Of a stretch of 64,000 bases of DNA, positions 37,126 through 46,498 are shown piece by piece. The translations under genes were made by a program, and so were the position numbers. The DNA is taken from positions 26,308-90,307 of the forward strand of contig JAJDVJ010000110.1 of the NCBI GenBank assembly GCA_022826205.1. The letters are read 5' to 3'. Numbering within the stretch: position 1 is the first letter of the stretch; each line of letters starts with the position of its first letter. The DNA is from Silicimonas sp. (lineage in GTDB: Bacteria > Pseudomonadota > Alphaproteobacteria > Rhodobacterales > Rhodobacteraceae). The notes under the pieces were generated by a model. That model did no database searches. It was not told the DNA's origin and worked only from the letters and a program-made list of their open reading frames with translations.

Positions 37126-38433
37126 TCAGCAGTCGAGCGTCCGCTCCCGTTCCCAGTCTGTCAGGTGACGGGAATAGCTGTTCCACTCATCCGTTTTCAG
37201 CTTCAGGTAAGCAGCCGTGAATTCGTCTCCAAGCGCGCGATTGAATTCCGTGTCCGCTTCAAGCGCCCGTAGGGCATCCAAGAGATTCAGCGGCAGCTTG
37301 CCGGCATTCTTGAGCTTCTCCGGTTCCGCGTAGGCATCGAAGTCCATGCGTTTTCCGGGGTTGGCCTTCTTCGCGATCCCAAGGCGACCGGCGGCCAATA
37401 TGCCTGCCATCAGGAGATATGGATTGGCCGCTCCATCGGCGAGCCGAAGCTCGATGCGTCCTGCATCGGGAATGCGAATCATGTGAGTCCGATTGTTGCC
37501 GCCGTAAGTGATCGCGTTCGGTGACCAGGTGGCTCCCGACGTAGTCGTCGGCGCGTTAATGCGCTTGTAGCTGTTCACAGTGGGATTGCCGAGCGCGGCA
37601 AGCGCCGGAGCGTGCTTCATCAACCCGCCGATGAAGTGATGGCATGTCTTGGACAGGCCCATTTCGTCCTTCTTGTCGGCGAAATGGTTTTTCTTTCCCG
37701 TTCTTGACCAGAGCGAAATATGTGCGTGACAACCGTTGCCAGTCAGATGCGCAAATGGCTTCGGCATGAAAGTAGCGCGGAAGCCATGCCGGGCCGCGAC
37801 TTCCTTCACCATGAACTTGAAGAACACGGCTCGATCGGCCGTCGTCACTGCCTCCGAGTAGTCCCAGTTGATTTCGAACTGGCCGTTCGCATCCTCATGG
37901 TCGTTCTGGTAGGGCCCCCAGCCGAGAGCCTCCATGTGGCGGCATACCTCGGCAATGACTTCGTAGCGACGCATAAGGGCGAGCTGGTCGTAGCACGGCT
38001 TTTCCTGCGTGTCGCGAGGATCGGAAATGTCCGATCCGTCGGCATCGATCAGGTGGAATTCCGGCTCGACACCTGTCATCAGCACGTGGTTTTCGCTGGC
38101 GGCTTCCTTTGCCAAGCTCAGGAGCACATTCCGAGGGGCTTGCGCGACCGGAGCATCATTGAGCCAAGGATTTCCCGCGACCCAGGCGAGCTCCGGTTTC
38201 CACGGAAGCTGGATCACGGAAGATGCATCCGGCATCACCATCATGTCCGGGTGGGCGGGTGTCATGTCCAGCCACGCCGCAAAACCTGCAAAACCTGCAC
38301 CAGATTTCTGCATGTCGGCCACTGCACTTGTCGGCACGAGCTTGGCTCGCTGCACGCCGAACAGGTCTGTGAAGTTGAAAAGGAAGAACTGGATCCGGTT
38401 CTTCTTGGCATAGGTGGCGAGGTTGGCTGCCAT
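37126..38433 (-). CDS. gmaS: Gamma-glutamylmethylamide synthetase
   Basis: The 435-residue protein is a glutamine-synthetase relative. It contains EDANGQFE (180-187) and GNNRTH (312-317), the two sites on which published gmaS-specific primers were designed, as I recall them. Metal ligands (GVEPEFHL), SGCH-like GNGCHAHISLW and NSYKR are conserved. GmaS joins monomethylamine to glutamate with ATP. ATG 38433 gives the normal N-terminus MAANLATYAKKN, with GGGAG upstream; the frame extends further without support. It is followed by a P450 and preceded by an ammonium transporter, an arrangement fitting release or uptake of small amines. Confidence 0.88.
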   Translation of the reverse strand: MAANLATYAKKNRIQFFLFNFTDLFGVQRAKLVPTSAVADMQKSGAGFAGFAAWLDMTPAHPDMMVMPDASSVIQLPWKPELAWVAGNPWLNDAPVAQAPRNVLLSLAKEAASENHVLMTGVEPEFHLIDADGSDISDPRDTQEKPCYDQLALMRRYEVIAEVCRHMEALGWGPYQNDHEDANGQFEINWDYSEAVTTADRAVFFKFMVKEVAARHGFRATFMPKPFAHLTGNGCHAHISLWSRTGKKNHFADKKDEMGLSKTCHHFIGGLMKHAPALAALGNPTVNSYKRINAPTTTSGATWSPNAITYGGNNRTHMIRIPDAGRIELRLADGAANPYLLMAGILAAGRLGIAKKANPGKRMDFDAYAEPEKLKNAGKLPLNLLDALRALEADTEFNRALGDEFTAAYLKLKTDEWNSYSRHLTDWERERTLDC

Positions 38434-38494
38434 TGTTTTCGTCTCCCGTATTCCTTGACGCCTTACGCTCACGCAAGTCGTTGTTCGAATGATT

Positions 38495-38521
38495 GCGGGC
38501 CGCCCAGTTTGGGCGGCCCGC
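38495..38521 (-). terminator. Perfect 11-bp hairpin before gmaS
   Basis: GCGGGCCGCCC (38495-38505) and GGGCGGCCCGC (38511-38521) form a perfect inverted repeat with a five-base loop, between the small membrane-protein gene and gmaS on the minus strand. No U-run follows on either strand, so it may be an attenuator or an RNA-processing site that separates amt expression from gmaS. Confidence 0.55.
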
Positions 38522-38539
38522 ATCCGTCTTGTTCAGGCA

Positions 38540-38734
38540 TCAGCCGTGACCGGACTCGACTTCCTTGCCTTCTTGCATGCGCTTGTACGCATCAAGCTCA
38601 TGCCTTGAGCCGAGATACACCGCTCCGATGCAGACCAGGGCGGCGATAACCGTCCAGATCACTTCCCAGGAAGAATGGGCTCCCATGTAGAGGGCACCTT
38701 CAACGGCGTCCCAGTTTGCGATGTCATATCCCAT
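38540..38734 (-). CDS. Small single-pass membrane protein between amt and gmaS
   Basis: The 64-residue product has one clear membrane helix (EVIWTVIAALVCIGAVYLGS, about residues 24-43) and a charged C-terminus (RHELDAYKRMQEGKEVESGHG). It starts 24 bases after the ammonium-transporter stop. No family is recognised. Position suggests an accessory subunit or regulator of the transporter, or a membrane link for GmaS; neither is proven. Confidence 0.65.
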   Translation of the reverse strand: MGYDIANWDAVEGALYMGAHSSWEVIWTVIAALVCIGAVYLGSRHELDAYKRMQEGKEVESGHG

Positions 38735-38758
38735 GGATTCTACTCCTTGACCTGTATT

Positions 38759-40138
38759 TTAGACTGTCGGGCTTGACGACATGTTGATGCCCTCTGGATA
38801 GGCCGAAACCGGCACCTTGGCCGTGTCAAGGCCAGATATCTCGGCTGCCTCGCCGACGCGGAGCAATCCGAACTGTTTCAGTATCCAGCTGACCACGTAA
38901 CCGGGGACGAATCCCAGAAGGAAGAAGACGATCGCACCGATGACCTGACCATAGATCGTGACCGTCGCGACGCCTTCACCCTGCAGCGCAGGAAGGCCAG
39001 TTGCCCAGACGCCGAACATGATCAGTCCAAAGAGGCCAATCGTGCCATGCACGGTGACTGCCCCGACGGCGTCGTCGATGCCGCGTCTCTCAAGCCACTT
39101 GGCGCACGGCTTGAGCAACGCACCAGAGGCGGCGCCCATGATGAACGCGAGAGGTGGCCAGTAGACGTCGAGACCCGATGCGCAACCGATGATCCCCGCC
39201 AGTGCACCGGACATCATCCAGAACGGATCACGCGTCACCGCCCAGGCGCCGATGATTCCGCCCGCAAAGCCCATCAGGATGTTGAATGCCAACGCACCGA
39301 GTGTCATTGGCGTGCCGTAGATCGTTGTCGGCTTGTCGGAATACCAGCTCCACGCTTCGCCCGGGATGATCACGCAGGCCATGAGGAAGCCCCAGAAGCC
39401 AACGATGATCAGCATCAGTCCCACCAGCGTGAACGGCAAGTTGTGCGCGCCAAGGTGGTTCGCGGAGCCGTCGGCGTTGAACTTGCCGATGCGGGGTCCG
39501 AGATTGATCAAGATGCCTAGAGCGAAGAACCCGGCTACTGCGTGCACGAGACCCGCCGCGCCGAAGTCATGCACGCCGAACTTGGTGACGAGCCACCCGT
39601 CTGCGTGCCAGCCCCAAGCCGCCGCGACAACCCATGCAAAGCTGCCGAGCACGACCGCAAGGATCACGAAGCCTGCAACCTGAATGCGCTCGATGACAGC
39701 GCCGGACATGATCGAGGCGGTTGTGGCGGCAAAGAGAGTGAAGGCACCCCAGAACACGCCAGAAGCCTGATCCGCAATGTTCGGGCCCATGTATTCGACC
39801 CACGGAAGGGCGATTGCGTTCGCATAGCCTGCTCCCGAAATCTCGTAGGGGCCCGGTGAAAAGGTAAATCCGGTCGGGAAGCCCCAGTAAACCCACCATC
39901 CGAAGAAGTAGAAGGTTGGTACCATGAACGCGAAGGCAAGGATGTTTTTGACACCCGATGCCAAAACGTTCTTTTGCCGTGATGCTCCCATTTCGTAGGC
40001 AAGAAATCCTGCGTGAATGAGGACCATCAGTGGAATCGTGAGGTAATAGTAGGTTTCCGCGAACATTGTGCCCGTGACTCCTGCCTTCGCCTCCAATTCA
40101 GTGATTTTTGCCGCAAGTTCGGCTAGTTGCTCTTCCAT
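38759..40138 (-). CDS. amt: Ammonium transporter (Amt family)
   Basis: From ATG 40138 (AGGTG upstream) the product has 459 residues, with a short coiled-coil-like start (EEQLAELAAKITELEAKAG) followed by the 11 hydrophobic helices of Amt. The two pore histidines are seen in DFGAAGLVHAVAG and VTVHGTIGLFGLIMFG, and conserved segments GAVIERIQ and HADGWL are present. TTG or ATG codons further upstream (40225, 40207) lack ribosome sites. Amt passes ammonium and probably methylammonium, the GmaS substrate, which explains the pairing. It is likely first in the operon amt - small protein - gmaS - P450. Confidence 0.85.
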   Translation of the reverse strand: MEEQLAELAAKITELEAKAGVTGTMFAETYYYLTIPLMVLIHAGFLAYEMGASRQKNVLASGVKNILAFAFMVPTFYFFGWWVYWGFPTGFTFSPGPYEISGAGYANAIALPWVEYMGPNIADQASGVFWGAFTLFAATTASIMSGAVIERIQVAGFVILAVVLGSFAWVVAAAWGWHADGWLVTKFGVHDFGAAGLVHAVAGFFALGILINLGPRIGKFNADGSANHLGAHNLPFTLVGLMLIIVGFWGFLMACVIIPGEAWSWYSDKPTTIYGTPMTLGALAFNILMGFAGGIIGAWAVTRDPFWMMSGALAGIIGCASGLDVYWPPLAFIMGAASGALLKPCAKWLERRGIDDAVGAVTVHGTIGLFGLIMFGVWATGLPALQGEGVATVTIYGQVIGAIVFFLLGFVPGYVVSWILKQFGLLRVGEAAEISGLDTAKVPVSAYPEGINMSSSPTV

Positions 40139-40396
40139 GGCTTTCACCTTTGCTCTGTCCCAATTGTAGCGACGCTGATAACCGGCATCTATCGAAGTCT
40201 GGACCATTCCAATTTTAATTTGCAAGGAAAATTTGCCCGACAGAGTTTCTTTTTTCTTGTTGTTTGAAATGTGCCACGGGCAGGATTGAATTGATGTTTA
40301 TGGGCGGCACATGTGCCCAAAGCGCGTTGGCTTCAGCAACAAAGGCACATGCGAAAGCGGCATGTTCGTTTGTGAACGGGAAGTCATTGTCTGAAT

Positions 40397-40600
40397 GCGG
40401 GCGTTCCCGGTGTCGAGGTGCGGGCACGTCCTGAAGTCCCGGCAACGCCAATCGACGACTGCATGGCGTTGCCACACCGGACGAAGGCGTCCCATTGCAC
40501 GCTCGGAGTTGATCAGGATCAGGATGCCGCGCTAGTTTGGCATCGCATTGCAGTTCGAAGTCTTGTTCAAGAGCCCTTTCCGTTGCGTTAACGAGAATGC
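40397..40600 (-). pseudogene. Decayed fragment of an mgdA/soxB-like gene
   Basis: The plus-strand text is clearly homologous to the middle of mgdA (about 16740-16940): GCATGGCGTTGCC, AAGGCGTCCC, TCAGGATGCCGCGCT, and the segments around GTCGAGGT-CGGGCAC recur in order with scattered changes and one small deletion (about 19 bases) before 40461. No reading frame is intact. It is on the same strand as amt-gmaS and upstream of it. It looks like the remains of a second mgdA copy, or of an mgd operon that once stood beside gmaS. Confidence 0.75.
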
Positions 40601-40814
40601 CAGGGGCCGGGATCGCAAAATCGCGACGCGTGAATGGTCTCGCAACGTTGCTGCCGGACGGTCGAGACTGCGCGCGCCGACCAGGAAAACAAGCATTTCC
40701 ATGCATCGGATTGATCGTTGCCTTGATGCGGTTAGAGATTGGATTCTTTGCCGAATTACCTAAGTGAGTGAAGGTGATCGCATCGCGGATCGAGGCGTTC
40801 ATTGCGCAAATTTC

Positions 40815-41068
40815 GCGGCCATCGAATTCTTAAACTCATACCTTTCCTATGCCGAAAGTTTGCCAATGATTTGCAATTCGAGTTGCGCAAGCAGCGTTGT
40901 TCGCCGATCTGGCATGTCGATGATCCGGCAAATCGCTTGAAACGCTTGGTCGAAGCGAAGGATGAAGTCCAGTTCTTGACGCAGTTCCACTTAATTCGTG
41001 CATTTGATCCTGTCGAAAAGATACAGGATATGAAGCGTTGCGTCGAAGTGCCGATAAAGGTAGGCAGT
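40815..41068 (-). pseudogene. Probable C-terminal remnant of a Fic-family protein
   Basis: On the minus strand one frame reads YLYRHFDATLHILYLFDRIK-, then a stop, then VELRQELDFILRFDQAFQAI, IIDMPDRRTTLLAQLELQ and IGKLSA, then a second stop. The order FDAT-H ... ELR-L--FD ... DMPDR--LL ... GKLS matches the tail of many Fic AMP-transferases (as I remember them), with two stop codons and loss of the catalytic HPFxxGNGR part. The upstream frame to 41248 is open but not recognised. Confidence 0.4.
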
Positions 41069-41806
41069 TTCGTTTTTGACCTCGCAGACGCCGCCCATGC
41101 CCCACTTCAAATGGACATGCGGATTCACCGCAGAAGAGAAGGCTTCAAGGCAAAGGTCGTAGCCTTGTCGGATCCCGAGTTTCGCGGCAGACAAAAAAGA
41201 CAGCACTCGCTCCAGCGTGAGTTTCCGATCCGACAGCACCTTACGCACAGGCTCGATTGCGCATACGCGTGCTTCTTGCGTCTAGATCGCCTGTCTTGCG
41301 CGAAAGATGGAGGCGGGAACTTGGAGTCCGAGCTTGGCACGACGCATTGAAGGGGCAAAATTCCTCAATCTGTCAGCCCGTCAGGCCACCGACTTAGCTC
41401 CCAACACCCGGTATCGAACGAGGCGAAGCGCGAACGATCTCGGGAGGTCGTGGAGCGTGAGCTTCTGAGGCTTCACGGCGGCCATTTCTCACGATACAGC
41501 GGCCAGCCATCAGAGTTTGCCAACTAGCTTGCGACTTGGCGCGGATTGGTACCGATAGAATTGCGGATGGGGCAACGCGATGGTGCCGCTTCATCGGTTC
41601 GATCGGTCGAAGATTTACTTGATTTGTTCCGCAACGAGCGCAACGCCTGGACCCGCCACATGCAATGCGGCCCAAAGCGCAAATTGGAGCGAAATCGGAT
41701 ATTCGGACGCATTGTTTGCGCGATGCCAGGTCGCGCCTGCGGAAGAGGTAACCGCACATCCTTTGTCTGGCGTCCAAGGGCTTGCATTTCGGGTTCGGCA
41801 AGAATA
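41069..41806. other. Gene-poor decayed region before the TetR gene
   Basis: No credible gene is found here. Short frames exist on both strands, including a long minus-strand frame that runs into the antisense of the TetR gene, but none resembles a protein family and codon use is not coherent. With the two remnants to its left, this looks like a strip of old, eroding accessory DNA. Confidence 0.6.
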
Positions 41807-41824
41807 TGAATGAACAGTCATTCA
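41807..41824 (+). promoter_or_regulatory. Perfect palindromic operator for the TetR regulator
   Basis: TGAATGA (41807-41813), spacer ACAG and TCATTCA (41818-41824) form an 18-bp site with exact 7-bp arms, 16 bases before the TetR start codon. Size, symmetry and position are typical of TetR self-regulatory operators. It should control the whole leucine/isovalerate operon. Confidence 0.7.
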
Positions 41825-41840
41825 CATAATTCGTCTGCAC

Positions 41841-42431
41841 ATGCCCGAAAGCAAGGATACAAAGGCCAAGATCAGGAGGACGGCGCTTCGGCTGTTTGCG
41901 GAGCGCGGATACAACGCGGTTTCGATGCGTGATCTCGCCGAGGCTGTCGGCATGCGGCAGGGTGGCCTCTACAACCACTTCGAAGGCAAGCAGGCGCTCC
42001 TGTCCGACCTGATGGAAACACATATGGTAGCGCTCCTGAAGGCACTGGACGCGGCGATGGCCGGCATAAATGGAACGCGCGCCCGGCTGGAAGTCTTCGT
42101 GCGCCACCACGTCGCTCATCACTTGAACTACCCGGATGACGTATTCCTTGCCTACATGGAAGTCCGTTCCCTGGACCCCGACAACCGGGCAAGGATTGTC
42201 GCACTGAGGAATCGGTACGAATACATGCTGCGAAACATACTCGAGGATGGATGCGCGAAGGGCCTGTTCAGCATAGGAGATGCTGCCGTTCACGCGAGGA
42301 TGCTGCTGGCAATGATGACAGGCGTTACCGTCTGGTATCGCGACAATGGACGGTTGAGTCGCGACGAGGTCGTGGACCTCTATCTCGATGCGGCGCTGCA
42401 ATCCGTCGGGCTGACGATGGTTCAGTCATGA
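41841..42431 (+). CDS. TetR-family regulator of the leucine/isovalerate operon
   Basis: The 196-residue protein has an N-terminal TetR helix-turn-helix ([48 protein letters not shown], residues 9-56) and a helical ligand-binding C-terminal domain of the type found in short-chain acyl-CoA regulators. Its stop overlaps the start of the carboxylase beta gene (ATGA), and a perfect palindrome sits upstream. Repression relieved by an acyl-CoA intermediate such as isovaleryl- or methylcrotonyl-CoA is a reasonable inference. Confidence 0.88.
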   Translation: MPESKDTKAKIRRTALRLFAERGYNAVSMRDLAEAVGMRQGGLYNHFEGKQALLSDLMETHMVALLKALDAAMAGINGTRARLEVFVRHHVAHHLNYPDDVFLAYMEVRSLDPDNRARIVALRNRYEYMLRNILEDGCAKGLFSIGDAAVHARMLLAMMTGVTVWYRDNGRLSRDEVVDLYLDAALQSVGLTMVQS

Positions 42432-44032
42432 AGCTCGAAAGCCGCATCGATACGGGCTCGGAGGACTACGCCGCAAACCGGGCGGAGATGGAGGCACGGC
42501 TGGCCGAATTCGAGGCCGCAGCGGAAATGGCGCTTGCAGGCGGCAGGGAACGCGCCCGCGCCCGTCATCTGGCACGTGGCAAGATGCTGCCGAGGGACCG
42601 GGTGGAGGGGCTGCTTGATCCGGGATCGCCGTTTCTGGAGATAGGACTTCTCGCGGCGCACGGCATGTATGATGGTGAGGTGCCTGCCGCCGGCGCAATT
42701 TCGGGCATCGGTCAAGTCGCCGGTCGGCACGTGATGGTGTTCGCAAATGATGCAACCGTGAAAGGCGGCATCTACCACCCAATGACGGTCAAGAAGCATC
42801 TTCGCGCCCAGGAGATCGCGCGCGCAAACCGGTTGCCTTGCATCTACCTGGTTGACAGCGGCGGCGCGAACTTGACCAGCCAGGACGAGGTATTCCCGGA
42901 CCGCGAACACTTCGGACGCATCTTTTACAACCAGGCGAACATGAGCGCCGAAGGCATTCCCCAGATCGCTGTCGTCATGGGATCATGCACGGCAGGCGGC
43001 GCCTATGTTCCTGCCATGAGCGACGAGACCGTAATCGTCCGCAATCAGGGCACGATCTTCCTTGCCGGTCCGCCATTGGTGATGGCCGCCACTGGAGAGG
43101 AGGTGAGCGCAGAAGATCTCGGCGGTGCAGAGATGCACACGCGCATTTCCGGTGTTGCCGACCACCTCGCCGAGGATGACGCTCATGCGCTCGAAATCGC
43201 GCGCCGGATCATGACCCATCTCGGCGCTGCCCATGACGCCATTCCGAACCGTCGGGCATCGGAACTTCCCGCCCATGACCCTGCGGAACTGATCGGGATC
43301 GTGCCTGCCGACCAGCGCACGCCCTATGACATTCGCGAAGTCATCGCCCGCGTGATTGACGGCAGCCGTTTCGACGAGTTCAAGGCCCGGTTCGGAGAAA
43401 CGCTTGTTTGCGGATTTGCCCATGTCTGCGGCATTCCCGTCGGCATCGTCGCCAACAACGGCGTGCTGTTTGCGGAGAGCGCCCAGAAAGGTACACATTT
43501 CATCGAGCTTTGCAGCCAGCGCCGCGTTCCGCTGGTCTTCATTCAGAACATCACCGGGTTCATGGTTGGTCGCCAGGCCGAGCAAGGCGGCATCGCGCGG
43601 CACGGCGCAAAGATGGTGACGGCCGTGTCCACGACTGCCGTGCCAAAGGTTACACTAATCGTCGGTGCATCCTATGGCGCCGGGAACTACGGCATGGCGG
43701 GGCGGGCCTATTCTCCCCGTTTCCTCTGGACCTGGCCGAATGCGCGCATTGCCGTGATGGGGGGAGAACAGGCAGCCCGAACGCTGAGCATTGTCAAGCG
43801 ACAGGCCATGGAGAAACTGGGCAAGGAATGGTCGGCAGAGGACGAGGCGGCCTTCCGTGCCCCAACGGAGGAGATGTTCGCCCGGCAGAGTCACGCACTC
43901 TATGCCAGCGCGCGCCTATGGGATGACGGAGTCATAGATCCCCGCAACAGTCGCGAGATACTCGGACTGTCGCTCGGTGCCGCGCTCAACGCGCCGATCC
44001 CCGAAACCCGGTTCGGCCTCTTCAGGATGTAG
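42428..44032 (+). CDS. liuB: Methylcrotonyl-CoA carboxylase beta (carboxyltransferase) subunit
   Basis: The 534-residue protein is a biotin-dependent carboxyltransferase: [27 protein letters not shown] at the start, [38 protein letters not shown], the second-half [27 protein letters not shown] and [22 protein letters not shown]. The QDEVFPD and AYSPRFLW-W blocks are typical of the methylcrotonyl-CoA rather than propionyl-CoA type. It works with the biotin carboxylase subunit encoded two genes downstream. It overlaps the TetR stop by four bases. Confidence 0.9.
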   Translation: MKLESRIDTGSEDYAANRAEMEARLAEFEAAAEMALAGGRERARARHLARGKMLPRDRVEGLLDPGSPFLEIGLLAAHGMYDGEVPAAGAISGIGQVAGRHVMVFANDATVKGGIYHPMTVKKHLRAQEIARANRLPCIYLVDSGGANLTSQDEVFPDREHFGRIFYNQANMSAEGIPQIAVVMGSCTAGGAYVPAMSDETVIVRNQGTIFLAGPPLVMAATGEEVSAEDLGGAEMHTRISGVADHLAEDDAHALEIARRIMTHLGAAHDAIPNRRASELPAHDPAELIGIVPADQRTPYDIREVIARVIDGSRFDEFKARFGETLVCGFAHVCGIPVGIVANNGVLFAESAQKGTHFIELCSQRRVPLVFIQNITGFMVGRQAEQGGIARHGAKMVTAVSTTAVPKVTLIVGASYGAGNYGMAGRAYSPRFLWTWPNARIAVMGGEQAARTLSIVKRQAMEKLGKEWSAEDEAAFRAPTEEMFARQSHALYASARLWDDGVIDPRNSREILGLSLGAALNAPIPETRFGLFRM

Positions 44033-44035
44033 CCC

Positions 44036-44530
44036 ATGCCAATCGAAATCCTTCAAGCAGACATCACCACGCTCGACGTCGACGCCATCGTCAACGCTGC
44101 CAATCCCTCGCTGCTCGGCGGCGGCGGTGTGGACGGCGCGATACACAGGGCCGCCGGCCCGGGACTTCTCGAAGAGTGCCGGACCCTTGGCGGATGCGAG
44201 ACAGGTCAGGCGAAGATCACCGGGGGCCACAACCTGGCGGCTCGCTTCGTCATTCACACCGTAGGCCCGGTCTGGCGGGGAGGCGATCAGGATGAAGAAG
44301 CCTTGCTCAGGTCCTGCTACGTGAACTCTCTCCGCCTTGCGGACGAGCATGGCTGCGCCTCCATCGCCTTTCCGGCCATATCGACGGGTGTGTACGGGTT
44401 TCCGGCCGATCGCGCGGCCCGCGTGGCGCTCCGCGCCGTCAGGTCAACGCGTCTCGACTGCAAGCTCGTCTCCTTCGATGCCGCAATGGAGCGCCATTTG
44501 CAGGATGCGATGCAACACGTGAACACGTGA
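44036..44530 (+). CDS. Macrodomain protein, O-acetyl-ADP-ribose deacetylase-like
   Basis: The 164-residue protein is a single macrodomain: [31 protein letters not shown] (residues 18-48), [17 protein letters not shown] and [19 protein letters not shown] are the ADP-ribose-binding loops. Family members remove acetyl or ADP-ribose groups, or act on lysine-linked modifications together with sirtuins. It is inserted between the two methylcrotonyl-CoA carboxylase genes, three bases after one and six before the other. Why it is there is unknown. Confidence 0.9.
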   Translation: MPIEILQADITTLDVDAIVNAANPSLLGGGGVDGAIHRAAGPGLLEECRTLGGCETGQAKITGGHNLAARFVIHTVGPVWRGGDQDEEALLRSCYVNSLRLADEHGCASIAFPAISTGVYGFPADRAARVALRAVRSTRLDCKLVSFDAAMERHLQDAMQHVNT

Positions 44531-44536
44531 GCTTCG

Positions 44537-46498
44537 ATGCCAATTGAGAGAATCCTCATAGCCAATCGAGGCGAGATCGCCGTGCGCGTGATCAGGACTT
44601 GCCGAGAACTCGGCATCGGGACAGTGGCCGTCCATTCGGACGCTGACGCGGGGGCCTTTCATGTCGACATCGCGGATGATGCAGTGCGCATCGGACCTGC
44701 GCCCGCGGCCGAAAGCTACCTGAACGGCCAGGCGATCATCGAGGCTGCACTCACGGCCGGGGCCGACGCCATTCACCCGGGCTACGGGTTCCTTTCCGAG
44801 AGCCCGGACTTTGTCGAGGCGGTCAAGAAGGCCGGTCTCGTCTTCATCGGCCCCACGGCCAAGGCCATCCGCGCCATGGGGCTCAAAGACCAGGCAAAGG
44901 CACTGATGAAGGCTGCGGGCGTTCCCGTCGTTCCGGGCTATCTCGGGTCCAGGCAGGATCCGGACTTTCTGGTCGAGCGGGCTGCGGAAATTGGCTTCCC
45001 TGTCCTGATCAAGGCCCGCGCTGGCGGAGGTGGCAAGGGCATACGCCACGTTGAGCGTTCCGAGGACTTCGAGGAGGCATTGGCAAGCGCACGACGCGAG
45101 GCGGAGGCCAGTTTCGGCGACCCGGCCTGTCTCATCGAAAGGTGCGTCCAGGCGCCTCGGCATGTCGAAATGCAGATCCTTGGCGACAGCCACGGCAATG
45201 TCGTTCACCTGTTTGAGCGCGACTGCTCGTTGCAGAGGCGCCACCAGAAGGTCATCGAGGAAGCGCCGGCGCCCGGAATGACAGACGAGCTGCGCGCGGC
45301 CATGGGTGAGGCCGCCGTTGCAGCTGCAAGGGCGGTTGATTACGTAGGGGCCGGAACGGTTGAGTTCATAGTCGACGGTGCGAAGTTCCCTTCCACGGAA
45401 GCCTTCTGGTTTATGGAGATGAACACGCGGCTCCAAGTGGAGCACCCGGTGACGGAGTGTGTGACGGGACTGGACCTCGTGGCGCTGCAAATCGCGGTGG
45501 CCAATGGCGCAGCCTTGCCCTTTGCCCAGAATGACCTGAGCATCGCGGGTCACGCGGTAGAGGCCCGCCTCTATGCAGAGGACCCCGCCAACGGTTTCCT
45601 TCCGACAGTCGGTCACGTCAATTTGCTGCACTTCGGCAATGGTGCACGCGTGGACACTGGTGTCAGGGAAGGCGACGCGATCTCGCCACACTATGATCCG
45701 ATGATTGCGAAGCTCATCGCCCATGGCGAGAATAGGGAGAAAGCGTTCCGGCGGCTGAGCCGGGCGCTTGAATGCACAAGGATTGCAGGCATCGAGACCA
45801 ACCGGGACTTCCTGGTTCGTCTTGCAAGCGACCAAGACGTCTTGAACGGCGGGCTGGATACGGGATTGATTGGCAGAAAAAGCGCATCCTTGGCACGGCC
45901 ACCGGAGGCCGAGGTTGTGGACCATGCCATTGCGGCGTTAGCCGCGCTTCGCCAAGAGTGCCGCGCGTCCCGTGATCCGTACATGATGCTGGTCAATTTC
46001 CGTCTCTACGGCCCCGCGCGACAAGTCGTGCGCTTCGGGGAGGAAGATGTCGTCACTGTCGAGACGACCGGTGCACACCGGCATGTGCGAACGCCACTTG
46101 GCGAGGTCGCGATCCCGGAAGTGTCCTGGGAGGGAGACGAATTGACCTGCGTTGTCGACGGTCGCCGCGTGCAGGCGCATGTCCATCGTGACGACCGGAT
46201 CGTGACCGTAGACCGGAAGGGTGGCATGCGCCGGTTCACCATGGCTGCCCCGGGCGGCGGCGGGCAGGCCGAATCCGCCGACGCGATCCTCGCCCCTCTT
46301 GCCGGCCGGGTCGTGAAGGTCGTTGTTCGTCCGGGCGACGAAGTCGCCAGAGACGCGCCGCTGGCCATTCTCGAAGCGATGAAGATGGATCATGTCCTGA
46401 AAGCTCCACGGGATGGCATCGTCGCCCGAGTTTGTGTGACCGAGGGCGGGCAGGTCATGCAAAATGCGGTCCTTCTCGAATTGGAGGACTCTGCATGA
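44537..46498 (+). CDS. liuD: Methylcrotonyl-CoA carboxylase alpha (biotin carboxylase/BCCP) subunit
   Basis: The 653-residue protein has the biotin carboxylase N-terminal and ATP-grasp domains (IERILIANRGEIAVRVIRTCRELG; ARAGGGGKGIRHV; ERDCSLQRRHQKVIEEAPAP; NTRLQVEHPVTE) and a C-terminal biotinyl domain with AILEAMKMDHVL, the biotinylated lysine at about 616. It carboxylates biotin for the beta subunit in leucine breakdown. A propionyl- or acetyl-CoA partner is unlikely given the HMG-CoA lyase and hydratase neighbours. It overlaps the lyase gene by four bases. Confidence 0.92.
   Translation: MPIERILIANRGEIAVRVIRTCRELGIGTVAVHSDADAGAFHVDIADDAVRIGPAPAAESYLNGQAIIEAALTAGADAIHPGYGFLSESPDFVEAVKKAGLVFIGPTAKAIRAMGLKDQAKALMKAAGVPVVPGYLGSRQDPDFLVERAAEIGFPVLIKARAGGGGKGIRHVERSEDFEEALASARREAEASFGDPACLIERCVQAPRHVEMQILGDSHGNVVHLFERDCSLQRRHQKVIEEAPAPGMTDELRAAMGEAAVAAARAVDYVGAGTVEFIVDGAKFPSTEAFWFMEMNTRLQVEHPVTECVTGLDLVALQIAVANGAALPFAQNDLSIAGHAVEARLYAEDPANGFLPTVGHVNLLHFGNGARVDTGVREGDAISPHYDPMIAKLIAHGENREKAFRRLSRALECTRIAGIETNRDFLVRLASDQDVLNGGLDTGLIGRKSASLARPPEAEVVDHAIAALAALRQECRASRDPYMMLVNFRLYGPARQVVRFGEEDVVTVETTGAHRHVRTPLGEVAIPEVSWEGDELTCVVDGRRVQAHVHRDDRIVTVDRKGGMRRFTMAAPGGGGQAESADAILAPLAGRVVKVVVRPGDEVARDAPLAILEAMKMDHVLKAPRDGIVARVCVTEGGQVMQNAVLLELEDSA

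Noticed and set aside
40802..41350. 182-codon plus-strand frame
   Set aside because: The minus strand of the same stretch carries the Fic-like remnant, and the plus-strand text shows no family features.
41394..42401. 335-codon minus-strand frame
   Set aside because: Most of it is antisense to the TetR gene and the rest is in the decayed strip; no coding signal.
44444..45925. 493-codon minus-strand frame
   Set aside because: Antisense shadow of the methylcrotonyl-CoA carboxylase alpha gene.
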